64,000 bases of DNA from Paraburkholderia sp. CNPSo 3272. Lineage in GTDB: Bacteria; Pseudomonadota; Gammaproteobacteria; Burkholderiales; Burkholderiaceae. The first letter of the stretch is position 1. Each line of letters opens with the position of its first letter. The position numbers and the translations under genes are program-made. The stretch covers positions 62,001 to 126,000 of the forward strand of contig NZ_JAMBPQ010000009.1 in assembly GCF_024206495.1 (NCBI RefSeq), in the 5' to 3' direction. Shown here one piece after another: positions 34,965-44,405 of the stretch. The notes under the pieces are model-generated. The model did not search any database. It had not been told where the DNA came from and worked only from the letters and a program-made list of their open reading frames with translations.

Positions 34965-35681
34965 TTAGTGCATGGCGTGCAAGTAGTGATAGAGACCGGC
35001 CGCCGCGGCACCGCCGGCAAGCGGCCCGAAGACCGGAATCCACGCATAGCGCCAGTCGCTGTCGCGCTTGCCCGGAATCGGCAGCAGCGCGTGCATGATG
35101 CGCGGCGAGAGATCGCGCGCCGGACTCATTGCGTAGCCGGTCGGGCCGCCGAGCGAAATGCCGATACCGAGCACGAGCAGGCCAACGGGGAGCGCGTCGA
35201 GCGCGCCGAGTCCCACCTGCGGCGAAGCGAGATAGAGTACGCCGAGGATCAGCACGAAGGTGCAGATCGCTTCCGTCAACACGTTGTGCCGCTTGCTGCG
35301 AATAGCGGGCGCCGTGCAGAACACCGCGAGCTTGATGTCCGGATCGGCTTCGTTCGCGAAGTGCTGTCGATAGGCAAGCCACACGAGCAGCGCGCCCGCC
35401 ATGCCGCCGAGCATCTGCGCCGCGATATAACCGCCGACCTTCGACCAGGCGAACTTGCCGGCGAGCGCGAGGCTGATCGTGACGATCGGGTTGAGGTGCG
35501 CGCCGCTGAACGAGGCGGTCACGTAGACCGCCACGAACACGGCCATGGCCCAGCCCATCACGATGACGATGAGGTCGGCGCCCTTGCCCTTCGTTTTTGC
35601 CAGCAGCACGTTTGCAACGGCGCCGTTACCGAGCAGCACGAGAATGGCCGTGCCGATGAATTCCGCAATATAGGGTGACAT
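34965..35681 (-). CDS. glpF: Aquaporin-family glycerol facilitator with altered NPA motifs
   Basis: Major intrinsic protein of 238 aa with six TM segments and two re-entrant loops, located in the inner membrane next to glpK; its job is passive glycerol entry. The first pore motif reads HLNPIVT (Ile for Ala) and the second GYAMSPARD (Ser for Asn). The Asn of each NPA normally caps a half-helix in the pore, so the loss of the second Asn is notable. The selectivity-filter Arg after SPA is kept, and the Asp typical of glycerol facilitators (ARD) is present. Last gene of the glp run; terminator follows. Confidence 0.9.
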   Translation of the reverse strand: MSPYIAEFIGTAILVLLGNGAVANVLLAKTKGKGADLIVIVMGWAMAVFVAVYVTASFSGAHLNPIVTISLALAGKFAWSKVGGYIAAQMLGGMAGALLVWLAYRQHFANEADPDIKLAVFCTAPAIRSKRHNVLTEAICTFVLILGVLYLASPQVGLGALDALPVGLLVLGIGISLGGPTGYAMSPARDLSPRIMHALLPIPGKRDSDWRYAWIPVFGPLAGGAAAAGLYHYLHAMH

Positions 35682-35795
35682 GATTGTCTTAGTCTCTCTC
35701 TGCCCGCGCGGTGCATGCGCACGAAGCGCATGCGATCCCGCTGCGGGTTATGTTAATTAGTTATGCTTGTATATTGGAAATGCTGACCGCGCTGT

Positions 35796-37298
35796 TCAGT
35801 GCGAGTCGTCGGCCCATGCCTTGGCCGCACGCACCGCACGCTGCCAGCCCGCGCGACAGGCGTCGACCTGCGCGGCCTGCATGGACGGTTCGAAACGGCG
35901 GTCGAGCTTCCACTGGCTCTGCAGTTCGCCTACGTTCTGCCAGTAGCCGGTTGCGAGGCCTGCGAGGTAGGCCGCGCCGAGCGCCGTGGTTTCGGTGATC
36001 TTCGGGCGCACCGCATTTACGCCGAGCAAATCTGCCTGGAACTGCATGAGCAGATTGTTCGCGCTCGCGCCGCCGTCCACGCGCAGCTCGCCCACGCTGA
36101 TGCCCGAATCCGCTTCCATGGCCGCCAGCACGTCGAGCGACTGGTAGGCGATCGAATCGAGCGCCGCGCGCGCGAGATGCGCCGAGGTCGTGCCGCGCGT
36201 CACGCCGAACAGCGTGCCGCGTGCGCGCGCGTTCCAGTGCGGCGCGCCGAGGCCCGCGAACGCCGGCACGAGGTACACGCCGTCCGTATGAGGCACGCTC
36301 GCGGCGAGCGCTTCGATTTCCGGTGCGCTCTTGATGATGCCCATACCGTCGCGCAGCCACTGCACCACCGCGCCCGCAATGAAGATGCTGCCTTCGAGCG
36401 CATAGTTGACTTCGTCGCCGATCTGCCACGCGATCGTCGTGACGAGGTTGTTCTTCGACTCGATGGGCGTCGTGCCCGTGTTCATCATCAGGAAACAGCC
36501 CGTGCCGTAGGTGTTCTTCACCATGCCCGTGCTCGTGCACATCTGGCCGAACATCGCCGCCTGCTGGTCGCCCGCGATGCCGGCCAGCGGAATCTTCGAG
36601 GCGAACACCGTGGTCTTGGTCGGACCATATACTTCGGATGACGAACGGACTTCGGGCAGCATGCTGCGCGGAATTTCGAGCGCGTCGAGCAACTCGTCGT
36701 CCCATTGGCGCGTGTGAATATTGAAGAGCATGGTGCGCGACGCGTTCGTCACGTCGGTCACGTGCAGTTCGTGCTTCGTGAAGTTCCACACGAGCCAGCT
36801 GTCCACGGTGCCGAACGCGAGCTTGCCTTGACGCGCCTTTTCGCGTGCGCCGGGCACGTTGTCGAGAATCCAGCGAATCTTGGTTGCCGAGAAATACGAA
36901 TCGATCGGCAGACCCGTTTTCGCGCGCACTTTCTCTTCGAGGCCGCGCGCCTTGAGCGAGTCGCAGAAGTCGGCCGTGCGGCGGTCCTGCCACACGATGG
37001 CGTTATAGACGGGATGGCCCGTCTCCCGGTCCCAGACGATCGTCGTCTCTCGCTGGTTCGTAATGCCGATCGCGGCGATGTTGGTGCCGTTCATGCCGGC
37101 GCGCGTCACGGCCTCGGCGGCGACGCCCGCCTGGGTCGACCAGATTTCCTGCGGATCGTGCTCGACCCAGCCCGGCTGCGGATAAATCTGTTCGAACTCT
37201 TTCTGGGCAACCGAAACGATGTTGCCCTGGCGGTCGAAAAGCATGGCGCGCGAACTCGTGGTGCCCTGGTCGAGCGCAAGAATGTACTGTTCCTGCAT
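35796..37298 (-). CDS. glpK: Glycerol kinase
   Basis: FGGY family kinase of 500 aa that phosphorylates glycerol to glycerol 3-phosphate. N-terminal [15 protein letters not shown], substrate contacts in [14 protein letters not shown] and IVWQDRRT, the ATP site [11 protein letters not shown], and the C-terminal [19 protein letters not shown] are canonical. GGAG lies 8 bases before the ATG at 37298; an ATG at 37307 is too close to it. Downstream of glpD (92-base gap) and upstream of glpF (114-base gap). Confidence 0.97.
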   Translation of the reverse strand: MQEQYILALDQGTTSSRAMLFDRQGNIVSVAQKEFEQIYPQPGWVEHDPQEIWSTQAGVAAEAVTRAGMNGTNIAAIGITNQRETTIVWDRETGHPVYNAIVWQDRRTADFCDSLKARGLEEKVRAKTGLPIDSYFSATKIRWILDNVPGAREKARQGKLAFGTVDSWLVWNFTKHELHVTDVTNASRTMLFNIHTRQWDDELLDALEIPRSMLPEVRSSSEVYGPTKTTVFASKIPLAGIAGDQQAAMFGQMCTSTGMVKNTYGTGCFLMMNTGTTPIESKNNLVTTIAWQIGDEVNYALEGSIFIAGAVVQWLRDGMGIIKSAPEIEALAASVPHTDGVYLVPAFAGLGAPHWNARARGTLFGVTRGTTSAHLARAALDSIAYQSLDVLAAMEADSGISVGELRVDGGASANNLLMQFQADLLGVNAVRPKITETTALGAAYLAGLATGYWQNVGELQSQWKLDRRFEPSMQAAQVDACRAGWQRAVRAAKAWADDSH

Positions 37299-37390
37299 GT
37301 CTCTCATCTCCGTCTGTACTAGTTGTGATGACGCGCCGCGGGGACGGCGCGTGGGGGTGCGTGACCTACCTTGGGTGATGCCGGCGAACT

Positions 37391-38941
37391 TCAGTGCTGC
37401 GCGGTCGCCGTCGCGCTTGTTGCGGCAAACCAGTGATCGATTGCGGCGGCCACGCCATTGAGCGTGCCCGGCGCGACATGGAGGCCCAGCTTCGAGCGGC
37501 GCCACAACACGTCGTCGGCGCGCGTGGCCCATTCGGCGTTGCGCAGATAGCGCAATTCGGCCTCGAAGATGCCGGGCGCGAGTTCGGCGCCGAGGTCCGC
37601 CAGCGATTGCGCGTTGTCGAGCAGCCGCTCGGCGCGCGTGCCGTAGGCGCGTGCGTAGCGGCGCGCGAGCGCTGCAGGCAGCCACGCATGGCGTCTGGCG
37701 AAGTCCTGCGCAAAGGGCTCGAAACGCGCGTTCGCGATATCGCCGCCGGGCAGCGGCGCACCCGCCGTCCACGAAGGCGCGGCGTGGCCGAGTACGCCGC
37801 ACAGCAGGTCCGAAGCCTCTTCCGCGAGCTTGCGGAAGGTCGTGATCTTGCCGCCGAACACCGAAAGCAGCGGCGCGCCAGCGGTTTCGTCGAGTTCGAG
37901 CTTGTAGTCGCGCGTGACGGCGGACGCATTCTCCGCGCCCTCTTCCTCAAGCAGCGGACGCACGCCCGAGTAGGTCCATTGCACGTCGGCCGGCGAGATC
38001 TTGCGCTTGAAGTAGCGGTTGATCGATTCGCACAGGTAGCGCGTTTCGTCGCCGTCGATCGAGACCTTCGCGGGGTCGTGGTGATACTCCACGTCGGTCG
38101 TGCCAATGAGCGTGAAGTCGTGCTCGTACGGAATCGCGAAGATGATGCGCTTGTCCGGGTTCTGGAAGATGTAGGCGTGGTCGTGCTCGAACAGCCGCTT
38201 CGTGACGATATGACTGCCCTTCACGAGCCGCACGCTGTGCTGCGCGCCGCGCCCGAGCACACCATGCAGCACCTCGCCCACCCACGGGCCGGCCGCGTTG
38301 GCGATGGCGCGAGCGCGTACGTCGAAGGTGCTGCCGTCCGGTCGGCGCAGCAGCGCCTGCCATTCGCTTTGCGCGCCGTTCGTGGCGTTCGTGCGCACAG
38401 CGGAAACAAGCTTCGTGCGCGTGAGGATTTGCGCGCCGCGCTCTTGCGCGTCAAGCGCGTTGAGCACGACGAGGCGCGCGTCGTCGACCCAGCCGTCCGA
38501 ATACACGAAGCCGCGCTGGATCGAGTCGATGAGCGGCTCACCGGCCGCATGGCGGCGCATGTCGATGCCGCGCGAGCCCGGCAGCAATTCGCGCTTTGCA
38601 AGATGGTCGTAGAGAAACAGGCCCATGCGAATGAGCCAGGCGGGACGCAGGTTCGGCATGTGCGGCATGACGAAACGCAGCGGCCACATGATGTGCGGAG
38701 CGGCGCGCAACAGCGTTTCGCGCTCCTGCAGCGCCTTGCGCACGAGCCCGAACTCTTTGTACTCGAGATAGCGCAGCCCGCCGTGAATCAGCTTGGTGCT
38801 GCACGACGAGGTATGCGAGGCGAGGTCGTCCTGCTCGCAAAGGAGCACCGACAACCCGCGGCCGGCCGCGTCGCGCGCGATGCCCGCCCCGTTGATCCCG
38901 CCGCCCACGACGAGCAGATCGTACCGGTTCTGTTGAGTCAC
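37391..38941 (-). CDS. glpD: Glycerol-3-phosphate dehydrogenase (aerobic)
   Basis: Membrane-associated FAD enzyme of 516 aa that oxidises glycerol 3-phosphate to dihydroxyacetone phosphate and passes electrons to quinone. FAD motif [22 protein letters not shown] at the start, then [12 protein letters not shown] and the [17 protein letters not shown] stretch, all typical of GlpD. I chose GTG at 38941 since GlpD proteins start with MTQQ-like residues; an upstream ATG (39004) would include sequence that carries the GlpR operators. First structural gene after glpR on the minus strand. Confidence 0.95.
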   Translation of the reverse strand: MTQQNRYDLLVVGGGINGAGIARDAAGRGLSVLLCEQDDLASHTSSCSTKLIHGGLRYLEYKEFGLVRKALQERETLLRAAPHIMWPLRFVMPHMPNLRPAWLIRMGLFLYDHLAKRELLPGSRGIDMRRHAAGEPLIDSIQRGFVYSDGWVDDARLVVLNALDAQERGAQILTRTKLVSAVRTNATNGAQSEWQALLRRPDGSTFDVRARAIANAAGPWVGEVLHGVLGRGAQHSVRLVKGSHIVTKRLFEHDHAYIFQNPDKRIIFAIPYEHDFTLIGTTDVEYHHDPAKVSIDGDETRYLCESINRYFKRKISPADVQWTYSGVRPLLEEEGAENASAVTRDYKLELDETAGAPLLSVFGGKITTFRKLAEEASDLLCGVLGHAAPSWTAGAPLPGGDIANARFEPFAQDFARRHAWLPAALARRYARAYGTRAERLLDNAQSLADLGAELAPGIFEAELRYLRNAEWATRADDVLWRRSKLGLHVAPGTLNGVAAAIDHWFAATSATATAQH

Positions 38942-38975
38942 CCTGCTGTGTCCCTGAAAGAAAAACGAACCTCGA

Positions 38976-39088
38976 AATGTTCGAATTCGAAATTTATCGA
39001 ACATGAACGAAAAAGTAAAGGTTCGGTTTACGGGATTTTGATCGAAAGCAGTGCGTAAACGAACATACGTCGGACATTATCGAACGTT
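38976..39088. promoter_or_regulatory. Cluster of GlpR-type operator half-sites
   Basis: The E. coli GlpR half-site is WATKYTCGWW. AATGTTCGAA (38976-38985) matches fully and is followed directly by its inverted partner TTCGAAATTT (38986-38995, one mismatch). ATCGAACATG (38997-39006) has one mismatch, AACGAACATA (39058-39067) is perfect, and ATCGAACGTT (39079-39088) has one mismatch. They stand upstream of glpD, downstream of glpR. Confidence 0.75.
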
Positions 39089-39234
39089 CGTCAGGCGCGA
39101 ATGAAAACGGGGCCTTGCGCGCCCGATGGGCAGCACCCCGCCCACTCGCGAAACGCGTTGGATGGTAGATCGGAAATGGAGAAAACGCGCAGACGACGCG
39201 CCCGGAAAAAGCGCGGACGAAAACCTCGCGCGGC

Positions 39235-40029
39235 TTATGCGGCGACGTGAACCTGCGTGCCCGCGGCGAGCACCGCCTCGTTCATTTCCTCGGGCAGCGG
39301 CTGGTCGGTGAAGAGCGCATGAATCTGGCTCAGGTGTCCCTGGCGCACGAGCGCCGGGCGGCCGACCTTCGAATGGTCGGCCACGAGGTAGACCGTGCGC
39401 GCATGCTCGATGATGGCCTGCGCCACGCGGACTTCGCGCGTGTCGAAGTCGCGCAGCGTGCCGTCGGTCTCGATGGCCGAGGTGCCGATGATCGCGTAGT
39501 CCACCTTGAACTGGCGGATGAAGTCGATGGTGTGCTCGCCGACGATCCCTTTGTCCCAGGGCCGCACGACGCCGCCCGTGATCATCACTTCGCAGTCGGG
39601 GTAGCCGCTCATCACGCTCGCCACGTTGAGGTTGTTCGTGACGACGCGCAGTCCCTGATGATGATTGAGCGCGCGCGCGACTTCCTCGGTCGTGGTGCCG
39701 AGATTGATGAAGAGCGAGGCCTGATCGGGAATGTGCTGGGCCGCAAGGGCCGCGATGCGGCGCTTCTCATCGTGGAACATGTGCTGCCGCGCGCTGTACG
39801 AGACGTTCTCCGAACTCGTGGGCAGGCTCGCGCCGCCGTGATAGCGGCGCAGCAGATTCATGTCGGCGAGCCAGTTCACGTCGCGCCGGATGGTTTGCGG
39901 CGTGACGTCGAAATGCGAGGCGAGATCGTCGACCGTGACGAAACCGTCGCGTTGCACCCATTCGAGCATCTCCTGCTGGCGCGCGTTCAGGGTGAGGCGA
40001 GGATCTCGTGTCATTGGCTCGTTTGGCAT
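39235..40029 (-). CDS. glpR: DeoR-family glycerol regulon repressor
   Basis: DeoR family regulator of 264 aa with an N-terminal winged HTH (ARQQEMLEWVQRDGFVTVDDLASHFDVTPQTIRRDVNWLADMNLLRRYHGGA) and a sugar-phosphate sensor domain (FINLGTTTEEVARALNHHQGLRVVTNNLNVASVM). It lies upstream of glpD on the same strand and a set of GlpR-like operators separates the two. It should repress glpD-K-F until glycerol 3-phosphate binds. Starts at 40029 or 40014 are both possible; neither has a clear ribosome site. Confidence 0.92.
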   Translation of the reverse strand: MPNEPMTRDPRLTLNARQQEMLEWVQRDGFVTVDDLASHFDVTPQTIRRDVNWLADMNLLRRYHGGASLPTSSENVSYSARQHMFHDEKRRIAALAAQHIPDQASLFINLGTTTEEVARALNHHQGLRVVTNNLNVASVMSGYPDCEVMITGGVVRPWDKGIVGEHTIDFIRQFKVDYAIIGTSAIETDGTLRDFDTREVRVAQAIIEHARTVYLVADHSKVGRPALVRQGHLSQIHALFTDQPLPEEMNEAVLAAGTQVHVAA

Positions 40030-40085
40030 GCAAGTGAGGACCGGCCTATTGTAAGGGCTTGCCCACCCGAATCAGGAGAAAGCCG

Positions 40086-40544
40086 ATGCATGCCGCACGC
40101 AAATGGAGAGCAGGCGCCGCCGTGGCCGCCCTGCTGGCCCCGCTGTGGGCCGCGCTGTTGGCCCCGCTGCCCGCCGCCGCGCAAACCAACCCCGGCGCAA
40201 CGCCCCCTGCTGCGCACGCGCCCGCCACGCCCGCGGGCGACGGCACCTTCCTCCTGACGATCTTCCTGAAGCACGACGAGTCGAAGCCGCTGCCGAAGAT
40301 CAATCAGCAACTCGCGGAACAGGGCTTCTACAAGGCCTTTCCGCCGCCCGGCATCGAAGTGGTCTCGTGGTACGTGATGATGGGGATCGGCCAGGTCGTG
40401 ACGCTGCGGGTGCCCGCCGACCGGCTGCGCGAGGTGAACCGCGCGATCGAGGAAACCGCATGGGGCGGCTATCACACGGAGTTTTATCCGACCTACGACT
40501 ACAAGGCGCTCGCCGAGCAGGCGCGGGCGCGCAACGGCAAGTAG
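40086..40544 (+). CDS. Exported protein of unknown function
   Basis: A 152-aa protein with a Sec signal peptide (about 1-33, ending AAA) and an Ala/Pro-rich linker, then a compact domain of about 100 residues (FLLTIFLKHDESKPLPKINQQLAEQGFYKAFPPPGIEV) that looks like an alpha/beta sandwich. I do not recognise the family. The ribosome site aggaga is clear. It is divergent from glpR, 56 bases apart, so a link to glycerol control is possible but not shown. Confidence 0.75.
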   Translation: MHAARKWRAGAAVAALLAPLWAALLAPLPAAAQTNPGATPPAAHAPATPAGDGTFLLTIFLKHDESKPLPKINQQLAEQGFYKAFPPPGIEVVSWYVMMGIGQVVTLRVPADRLREVNRAIEETAWGGYHTEFYPTYDYKALAEQARARNGK

Positions 40545-40638
40545 CGGGACGCGGGCGCGCCCTGAAGCAGGCGCGCCCAGGGTTGCCCCGAAGCTTCCGT
40601 TAAAATGCTGCGCTTTCTCTATTCCCCCGCCGCGCCCG

Positions 40639-42030
40639 ATGCACTCCGCTCCATCGACCTCGCCCGCCGCTGCCCGCGAAGCGAACGACACCGAACTCAC
40701 CCACGACCTCGTCTACGGCCCCAACGACCGCCCCGCGCCCGCCATCGCCTTCGTGGCCGCGCTCCAGCATCTGCTCGCGATCCTCGTGCCGATCGTGACG
40801 CCGGGGCTCCTGATCTGCCAGGCGCTGGGCGTCTCCAGCCGCGACACCACGCTGATCGTCTCGATGTCGCTGATGATTTCCGGCATCGCCACGTTCCTGC
40901 AATGCAAGCGCGTCGGGCCGCTCGGCGCGGGCCTGCTCATCGTGCAGGGCACGAGCTTCAACTTCGTGGGCCCGCTCATCGCGGGCGGCAGCCTGATGGT
41001 CAAGCAAGGCGCGGCCGTCGAAACCGTGATGGCCGCCATCTTCGGCGTCGTCATTGCGGGCTCGTTCGTCGAAATGGCGGTGTCGCGCATCCTGCCCTTC
41101 ATCAAGCGCCTCATCACCCCGCTCGTCACCGGCATCGTCGTGCTGCTGATCGGGCTCACGCTCATCAAGGTCGGCCTCATCAGCATGGGCGGGGGCTACG
41201 GCGCCATCGCCAAGGGCAACTTCGCGAGCGTCCAGAACCTCACGCTCTCGGGCCTCGTGCTCGGCACCATCATCGTGCTCAACCGCGTGCCTGTCGTCTG
41301 GGTGCGCAGCACGGCGCTCGTCATTGCACTCGCCATCGGCTACATCGTTGCGGGCGCAATGGGTCGGCTCGACTTCACCGGCGCGCGCGAAGCCGCGCTG
41401 TTCCAGATTCCGACCCCGCTGCATTTCGGCCTGGGCTTCTCGTGGTCGCTCTTCGTGCCCATGCTGATCATCTACCTCGTGACCTCGCTCGAAGCGATCG
41501 GCGACGTCACCGCCACCAGCAAGGTGTCGAAAGAGCCGGTGGAAGGTCCCGTGTGGATGCGGCGCATCAAGGGCGGCGTGCTCGTGAACGGCTTCAATTC
41601 GCTGCTCGCCGGCTTTTTCAACACGTTTCCCAGCTCCGTGTTCGCGCAGAACAACGGCGTCATCCAGCTCACCGGCATTGCCAGCCGCCACATCGGTCTC
41701 TGGATCGCGGGCATGCTCGTCGTGCTGGGCCTCTTCCCGCCCGTGGCCGGCGTGCTGCAGGCCGTGCCCGAACCCGTGCTGGGCGGCGCGGCCATGGTGA
41801 TGTTCGGCGCGGTGGCCGCTTCCGGCATCAACATCCTCGCGGGCACGCGCCTCGACCGCCGCGCCCTGCTCATCATCGCGGTGTCGCTCGCACTGGGGCT
41901 TGGCGTCTCGCAGGTGCCGGAGATTCTGACCAGCCTCCCGCATGCGCTCAAGAACGTGCTGGAGTCGGGCGTCGCAACGGGCGGCATCTGCGCGCTCGTG
42001 CTGAACTGGTTCCTGCCGGAAAAGCATTGA
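40639..42030 (+). CDS. Nucleobase:cation symporter-2 (uracil/xanthine permease family)
   Basis: Permease of 463 aa with 12-14 TM segments, NAT/NCS2 family. The NAT signature appears as QNNGVIQLT (Q/E-N-x-G-x-x-x-x-T) and the upstream motif is present in YLVTSLEAIGDVTATS. These two point to purine (xanthine or urate) transport rather than uracil. No clear ribosome site before the ATG. A strong terminator follows 10 bases after the stop, so it is a single-gene unit. Confidence 0.92.
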   Translation: MHSAPSTSPAAAREANDTELTHDLVYGPNDRPAPAIAFVAALQHLLAILVPIVTPGLLICQALGVSSRDTTLIVSMSLMISGIATFLQCKRVGPLGAGLLIVQGTSFNFVGPLIAGGSLMVKQGAAVETVMAAIFGVVIAGSFVEMAVSRILPFIKRLITPLVTGIVVLLIGLTLIKVGLISMGGGYGAIAKGNFASVQNLTLSGLVLGTIIVLNRVPVVWVRSTALVIALAIGYIVAGAMGRLDFTGAREAALFQIPTPLHFGLGFSWSLFVPMLIIYLVTSLEAIGDVTATSKVSKEPVEGPVWMRRIKGGVLVNGFNSLLAGFFNTFPSSVFAQNNGVIQLTGIASRHIGLWIAGMLVVLGLFPPVAGVLQAVPEPVLGGAAMVMFGAVAASGINILAGTRLDRRALLIIAVSLALGLGVSQVPEILTSLPHALKNVLESGVATGGICALVLNWFLPEKH

Positions 42031-42039
42031 TCCGCCTGC

Positions 42040-42075
42040 GCGTGCGGCCCACGATACTGGGCCGCACGCTTTTTT
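42040..42075 (+). terminator. Intrinsic terminator of the nucleobase permease gene
   Basis: Perfect 11-base stem GCGTGCGGCCC/GGGCCGCACGC with an 8-base loop followed by six T. One of the clearest terminators in the window. Confidence 0.95.
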
Positions 42076-42076
42076 A

Positions 42077-42125
42077 TTGGCTTCAATTTCCAATTTACTG
42101 GATAATGACTCCATCATCTTGGAAA
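42077..42125 (+). promoter_or_regulatory. Promoter with inverted repeat before the XRE-cupin gene
   Basis: TTGGCT (42077-42082) and GATAAT (42101-42106) are 18 bases apart. The inverted pair TTTCCAA (42087-42093) and TTGGAAA (42119-42125) flanks the -10, a layout that would allow autorepression. Confidence 0.5.
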
Positions 42126-42133
42126 CCAACCCC

Positions 42134-42724
42134 ATGGATACTCCGACCGACGCCGGCATCAACGAGCGCATTGCCCGCTGTGTGCGCGACCTGCGCGCCA
42201 CGCGCGGCTTGACGCTCGACGCGCTGGCCACGCGCAGCGGCGTGAGCCGTTCGATGATCTCGATGATCGAGCGCGGCGCCGCCAGCCCCACGGCCGTGGT
42301 GCTCGAAAAGCTCGCGGCGGGGCTGTCGGTTTCGCTGGCGAGCCTGTTCGGCGCAAGCGGCGAGAGCGCGCCCGCCGAGCCGCTGGTACGCCGCACGCAG
42401 CAGGCACAATGGCGCGATCCTCAGTCGGGCTATACGCGCCGGAGCGTGTCGCCGCCCAACTGGCCTTCGCCGATCCAGCTGGTCGAAGTGGATTTCCCGG
42501 CCGGCGCGCGCGTAGCCTACGAAACGGGCAGCCGCGAGAACGTGATTCACCAGCAGGTCTGGGTGATGGAAGGACGGATCGACGTGGAGCTGGGCACCGA
42601 ACGGCATGCGCTTCACGCGGGCGATTGCCTCGCCATGCGGCTCGATCAGCCGCTGATCTTCAGCAATCCAGGCTCGCAGGCCGCGCGCTACGTCGTCGCC
42701 ATTTGCGACGTAAGCGGCATCTGA
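42134..42724 (+). CDS. XRE-family regulator with C-terminal cupin
   Basis: Regulator of 196 aa: an HTH at about 12-68 (RIARCVRDLRATRGLTLDALATRSGVSRSMISMIERG) and a cupin sensor domain at about 115-190 (HQQVWVMEGRIDVELGTERHALHAGDCLAMR). This type often controls transport or amino-acid and polyamine genes. The next gene, an acetyltransferase, begins 51 bases downstream and is the most likely partner; it could be self-regulated through the inverted repeat upstream. Confidence 0.88.
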   Translation: MDTPTDAGINERIARCVRDLRATRGLTLDALATRSGVSRSMISMIERGAASPTAVVLEKLAAGLSVSLASLFGASGESAPAEPLVRRTQQAQWRDPQSGYTRRSVSPPNWPSPIQLVEVDFPAGARVAYETGSRENVIHQQVWVMEGRIDVELGTERHALHAGDCLAMRLDQPLIFSNPGSQAARYVVAICDVSGI

Positions 42725-42775
42725 ACCCGCGTCATTCGCCGATCTTTCACCCTATTCATTTAAACAGGATTCCCT

Positions 42776-43324
42776 ATGAATTCGAACTCACGCAGCGATG
42801 GCGTGCGCTTCATCGATTGCAACGAAACGGACCACGCGTCGGCGATTCTCGAGATCCTCAACGACGCGATCGTCAATTCGACCGCGCTCTACGACTACAA
42901 GCCGCGTCCGCCCGAGGCAATGGCCACGTGGTTCGGCACCAAGCGCACGAACGGATTTCCGGTGGTGGGCGCCGTGGACGAGGCCGGCACGCTGCTCGGC
43001 TTCGCGAGCTGGGGCAGCTTTCGCGCGTTTCCCGCCAACAAGTACACGGTCGAGCACAGCGTCTACGTGCACCGCGACCAGCGCGGCCGCGGCCTCGGCG
43101 AGCGCCTGCTGCTCGAGTTGATCCGCCGCGCCCGAGAGGAACAGATTCACGTGCTCGTGGGCTGCATCGACGCCGCCAATGCCGGCAGCATCGCGTTGCA
43201 TGCCAAGCTGGGCTTCACGCACTCGGGCACGATCAAGGAAGCGGGATTCAAGTTCGGACGCTGGCTCGACGCCGCGTTTTACCAGCTCAATCTGGAGATG
43301 CCCGCCCCGCCGGTGGACGGCTGA
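42776..43324 (+). CDS. GNAT acetyltransferase, phosphinothricin N-acetyltransferase-like
   Basis: GNAT family protein of 182 aa. The N-terminal ASAILEILNDAIVNSTALYDYKPRPPEAM and the acetyl-CoA loop VHRDQRGRGLGERLL are the pattern of the PAT/Bar and MddA group, whose natural substrates are often methionine sulfoximine or similar amino acids. Cytosolic. Probably co-transcribed with the upstream XRE-cupin gene. Confidence 0.85.
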   Translation: MNSNSRSDGVRFIDCNETDHASAILEILNDAIVNSTALYDYKPRPPEAMATWFGTKRTNGFPVVGAVDEAGTLLGFASWGSFRAFPANKYTVEHSVYVHRDQRGRGLGERLLLELIRRAREEQIHVLVGCIDAANAGSIALHAKLGFTHSGTIKEAGFKFGRWLDAAFYQLNLEMPAPPVDG

Positions 43325-43345
43325 GTCGAGCGCGCGCCTCGCGAC

Positions 43346-43699
43346 TCAACGTGCGCTCTGGCGGGCCACAGCCGCCGTCATGGCATTGCGGAGATGGCGC
43401 GCCCGCAGCGGCGCGCGGGCCGCGCGCCTGGAGGTGCACGCCGCGCGCGTCGCGCGCAGCTTCGCCTGACTGCGGTTGTGGGACGCGGCCTCGCGCGAGG
43501 CGCGCTGCGCCTGCCTGCGCACGGCGAGGACCGCGAAGCCTATTGCCGCGACCACGGCCAGGCGAAACGGCGACGACTCGAAGGCGCGTTCCGGCACGTG
43601 CAGCAGAAGAATGGAAATGAACACGGCGACCTGAATGACGATCGCCGAAAGCGAAGCGACGAACAGGTAGGCGTGCAAGCGATCGGTCGGCGGCTTCAT
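43346..43699 (-). CDS. Small membrane protein of unknown function
   Basis: A 117-aa protein with two TM segments (about 10-33 and 45-60) and an Arg/Ala-rich cytosolic tail. Not recognised. A GGAG sequence 9 bases before the ATG supports translation. It converges on the acetyltransferase gene with 21 bases between stops. The long basic tail could also be partly noise from high GC, so confidence is moderate. Confidence 0.5.
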   Translation of the reverse strand: MKPPTDRLHAYLFVASLSAIVIQVAVFISILLLHVPERAFESSPFRLAVVAAIGFAVLAVRRQAQRASREAASHNRSQAKLRATRAACTSRRAARAPLRARHLRNAMTAAVARQSAR

Positions 43700-44049
43700 G
43701 GGGCTGCACTCCAGAAAGTTGCGCGGACAACGATATCGAGTCTGGCGGGTTACACCCTACGCCTCGCGAATGTCAGGCGCATGGCAACGCGAAGCTGGGC
43801 ACAGTCATGGGATCCTGCCTGCTCCAACCTGAAGAGAACCTTAAGGAAAGGCGCATGCGGCTACGCTTTTATCGTCGGACGTAATTCTTTGCGCACCTTA
43901 CCAACCAACGCCTTTCAGCGCCTTTCGTCTTGTCTCGATTCGTGCGCAACTCAGAAAGGTCTCTTCCAGTTCATTCAGTGCTTACGTAAGGTTGACTTAA
44001 GCTCGCGTGCCGTACCCTTGCAGGTTGTAATCCGTACGGCAATGCAGTC
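43700..44049. other. Intergenic, nothing identified
   Basis: A 350-base stretch between the small membrane protein and an 89-aa gene. Less GC-rich than its surroundings. TTGACT at 43987-43992 may be a -35 for the 89-aa gene. No RNA gene, repeat or hairpin was recognised. Confidence 0.4.
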
Positions 44050-44319
44050 ATGAATCGCACCTATGAATATCGCGGGTACACAATTCGCGTTGGCGTCGAA
44101 GCGAATGGCACTGTCCCGCTCGAGCGCCCGGGAATCGAACGACCTCGCTACGCCGCGGTGGTGAGCATCACGGCGCTCGACGAGCGCGCCTTCCCGTTGC
44201 CCCTGAAAATCGATACCGCTGCCGGGCTCCCCTTCCACTCCGATATCGACGCCCTGATGGGCGGCTACAGCGAGGCCCGTCGCCTGATCGACGAACAGCT
44301 CGCCGCAATGGCGCCCTGA
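44050..44319 (+). CDS. Conserved small protein, unknown function
   Basis: An 89-aa soluble protein beginning with a beta-rich part (YEYRGYTIRVGVEANGTV, RYAAVVSITAL) and ending in a helix (YSEARRLIDEQLAAM). It looks like the small Burkholderia proteins with a conserved Y-R-G-Y-x-I start; no function is known. A clear bidirectional terminator follows at 44331. Confidence 0.65.
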   Translation: MNRTYEYRGYTIRVGVEANGTVPLERPGIERPRYAAVVSITALDERAFPLPLKIDTAAGLPFHSDIDALMGGYSEARRLIDEQLAAMAP

Positions 44320-44330
44320 CCCGCCAAAGC

Positions 44331-44370
44331 AAAAAAACGCGCGACTGCCAGAAGCCGTCGCGCGTTTTTT
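44331..44370. terminator. Bidirectional intrinsic terminator
   Basis: Stem CGCGCGAC/GTCGCGCG with an 11-base loop, flanked by seven A on the left and six T on the right, so it works on both strands. It ends the 89-aa gene and the convergent maeB gene. Confidence 0.95.
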
Positions 44371-44405
44371 CGTCGGGACTCACTGCGTGCGTCCTGTGAC
44401 TGCAC

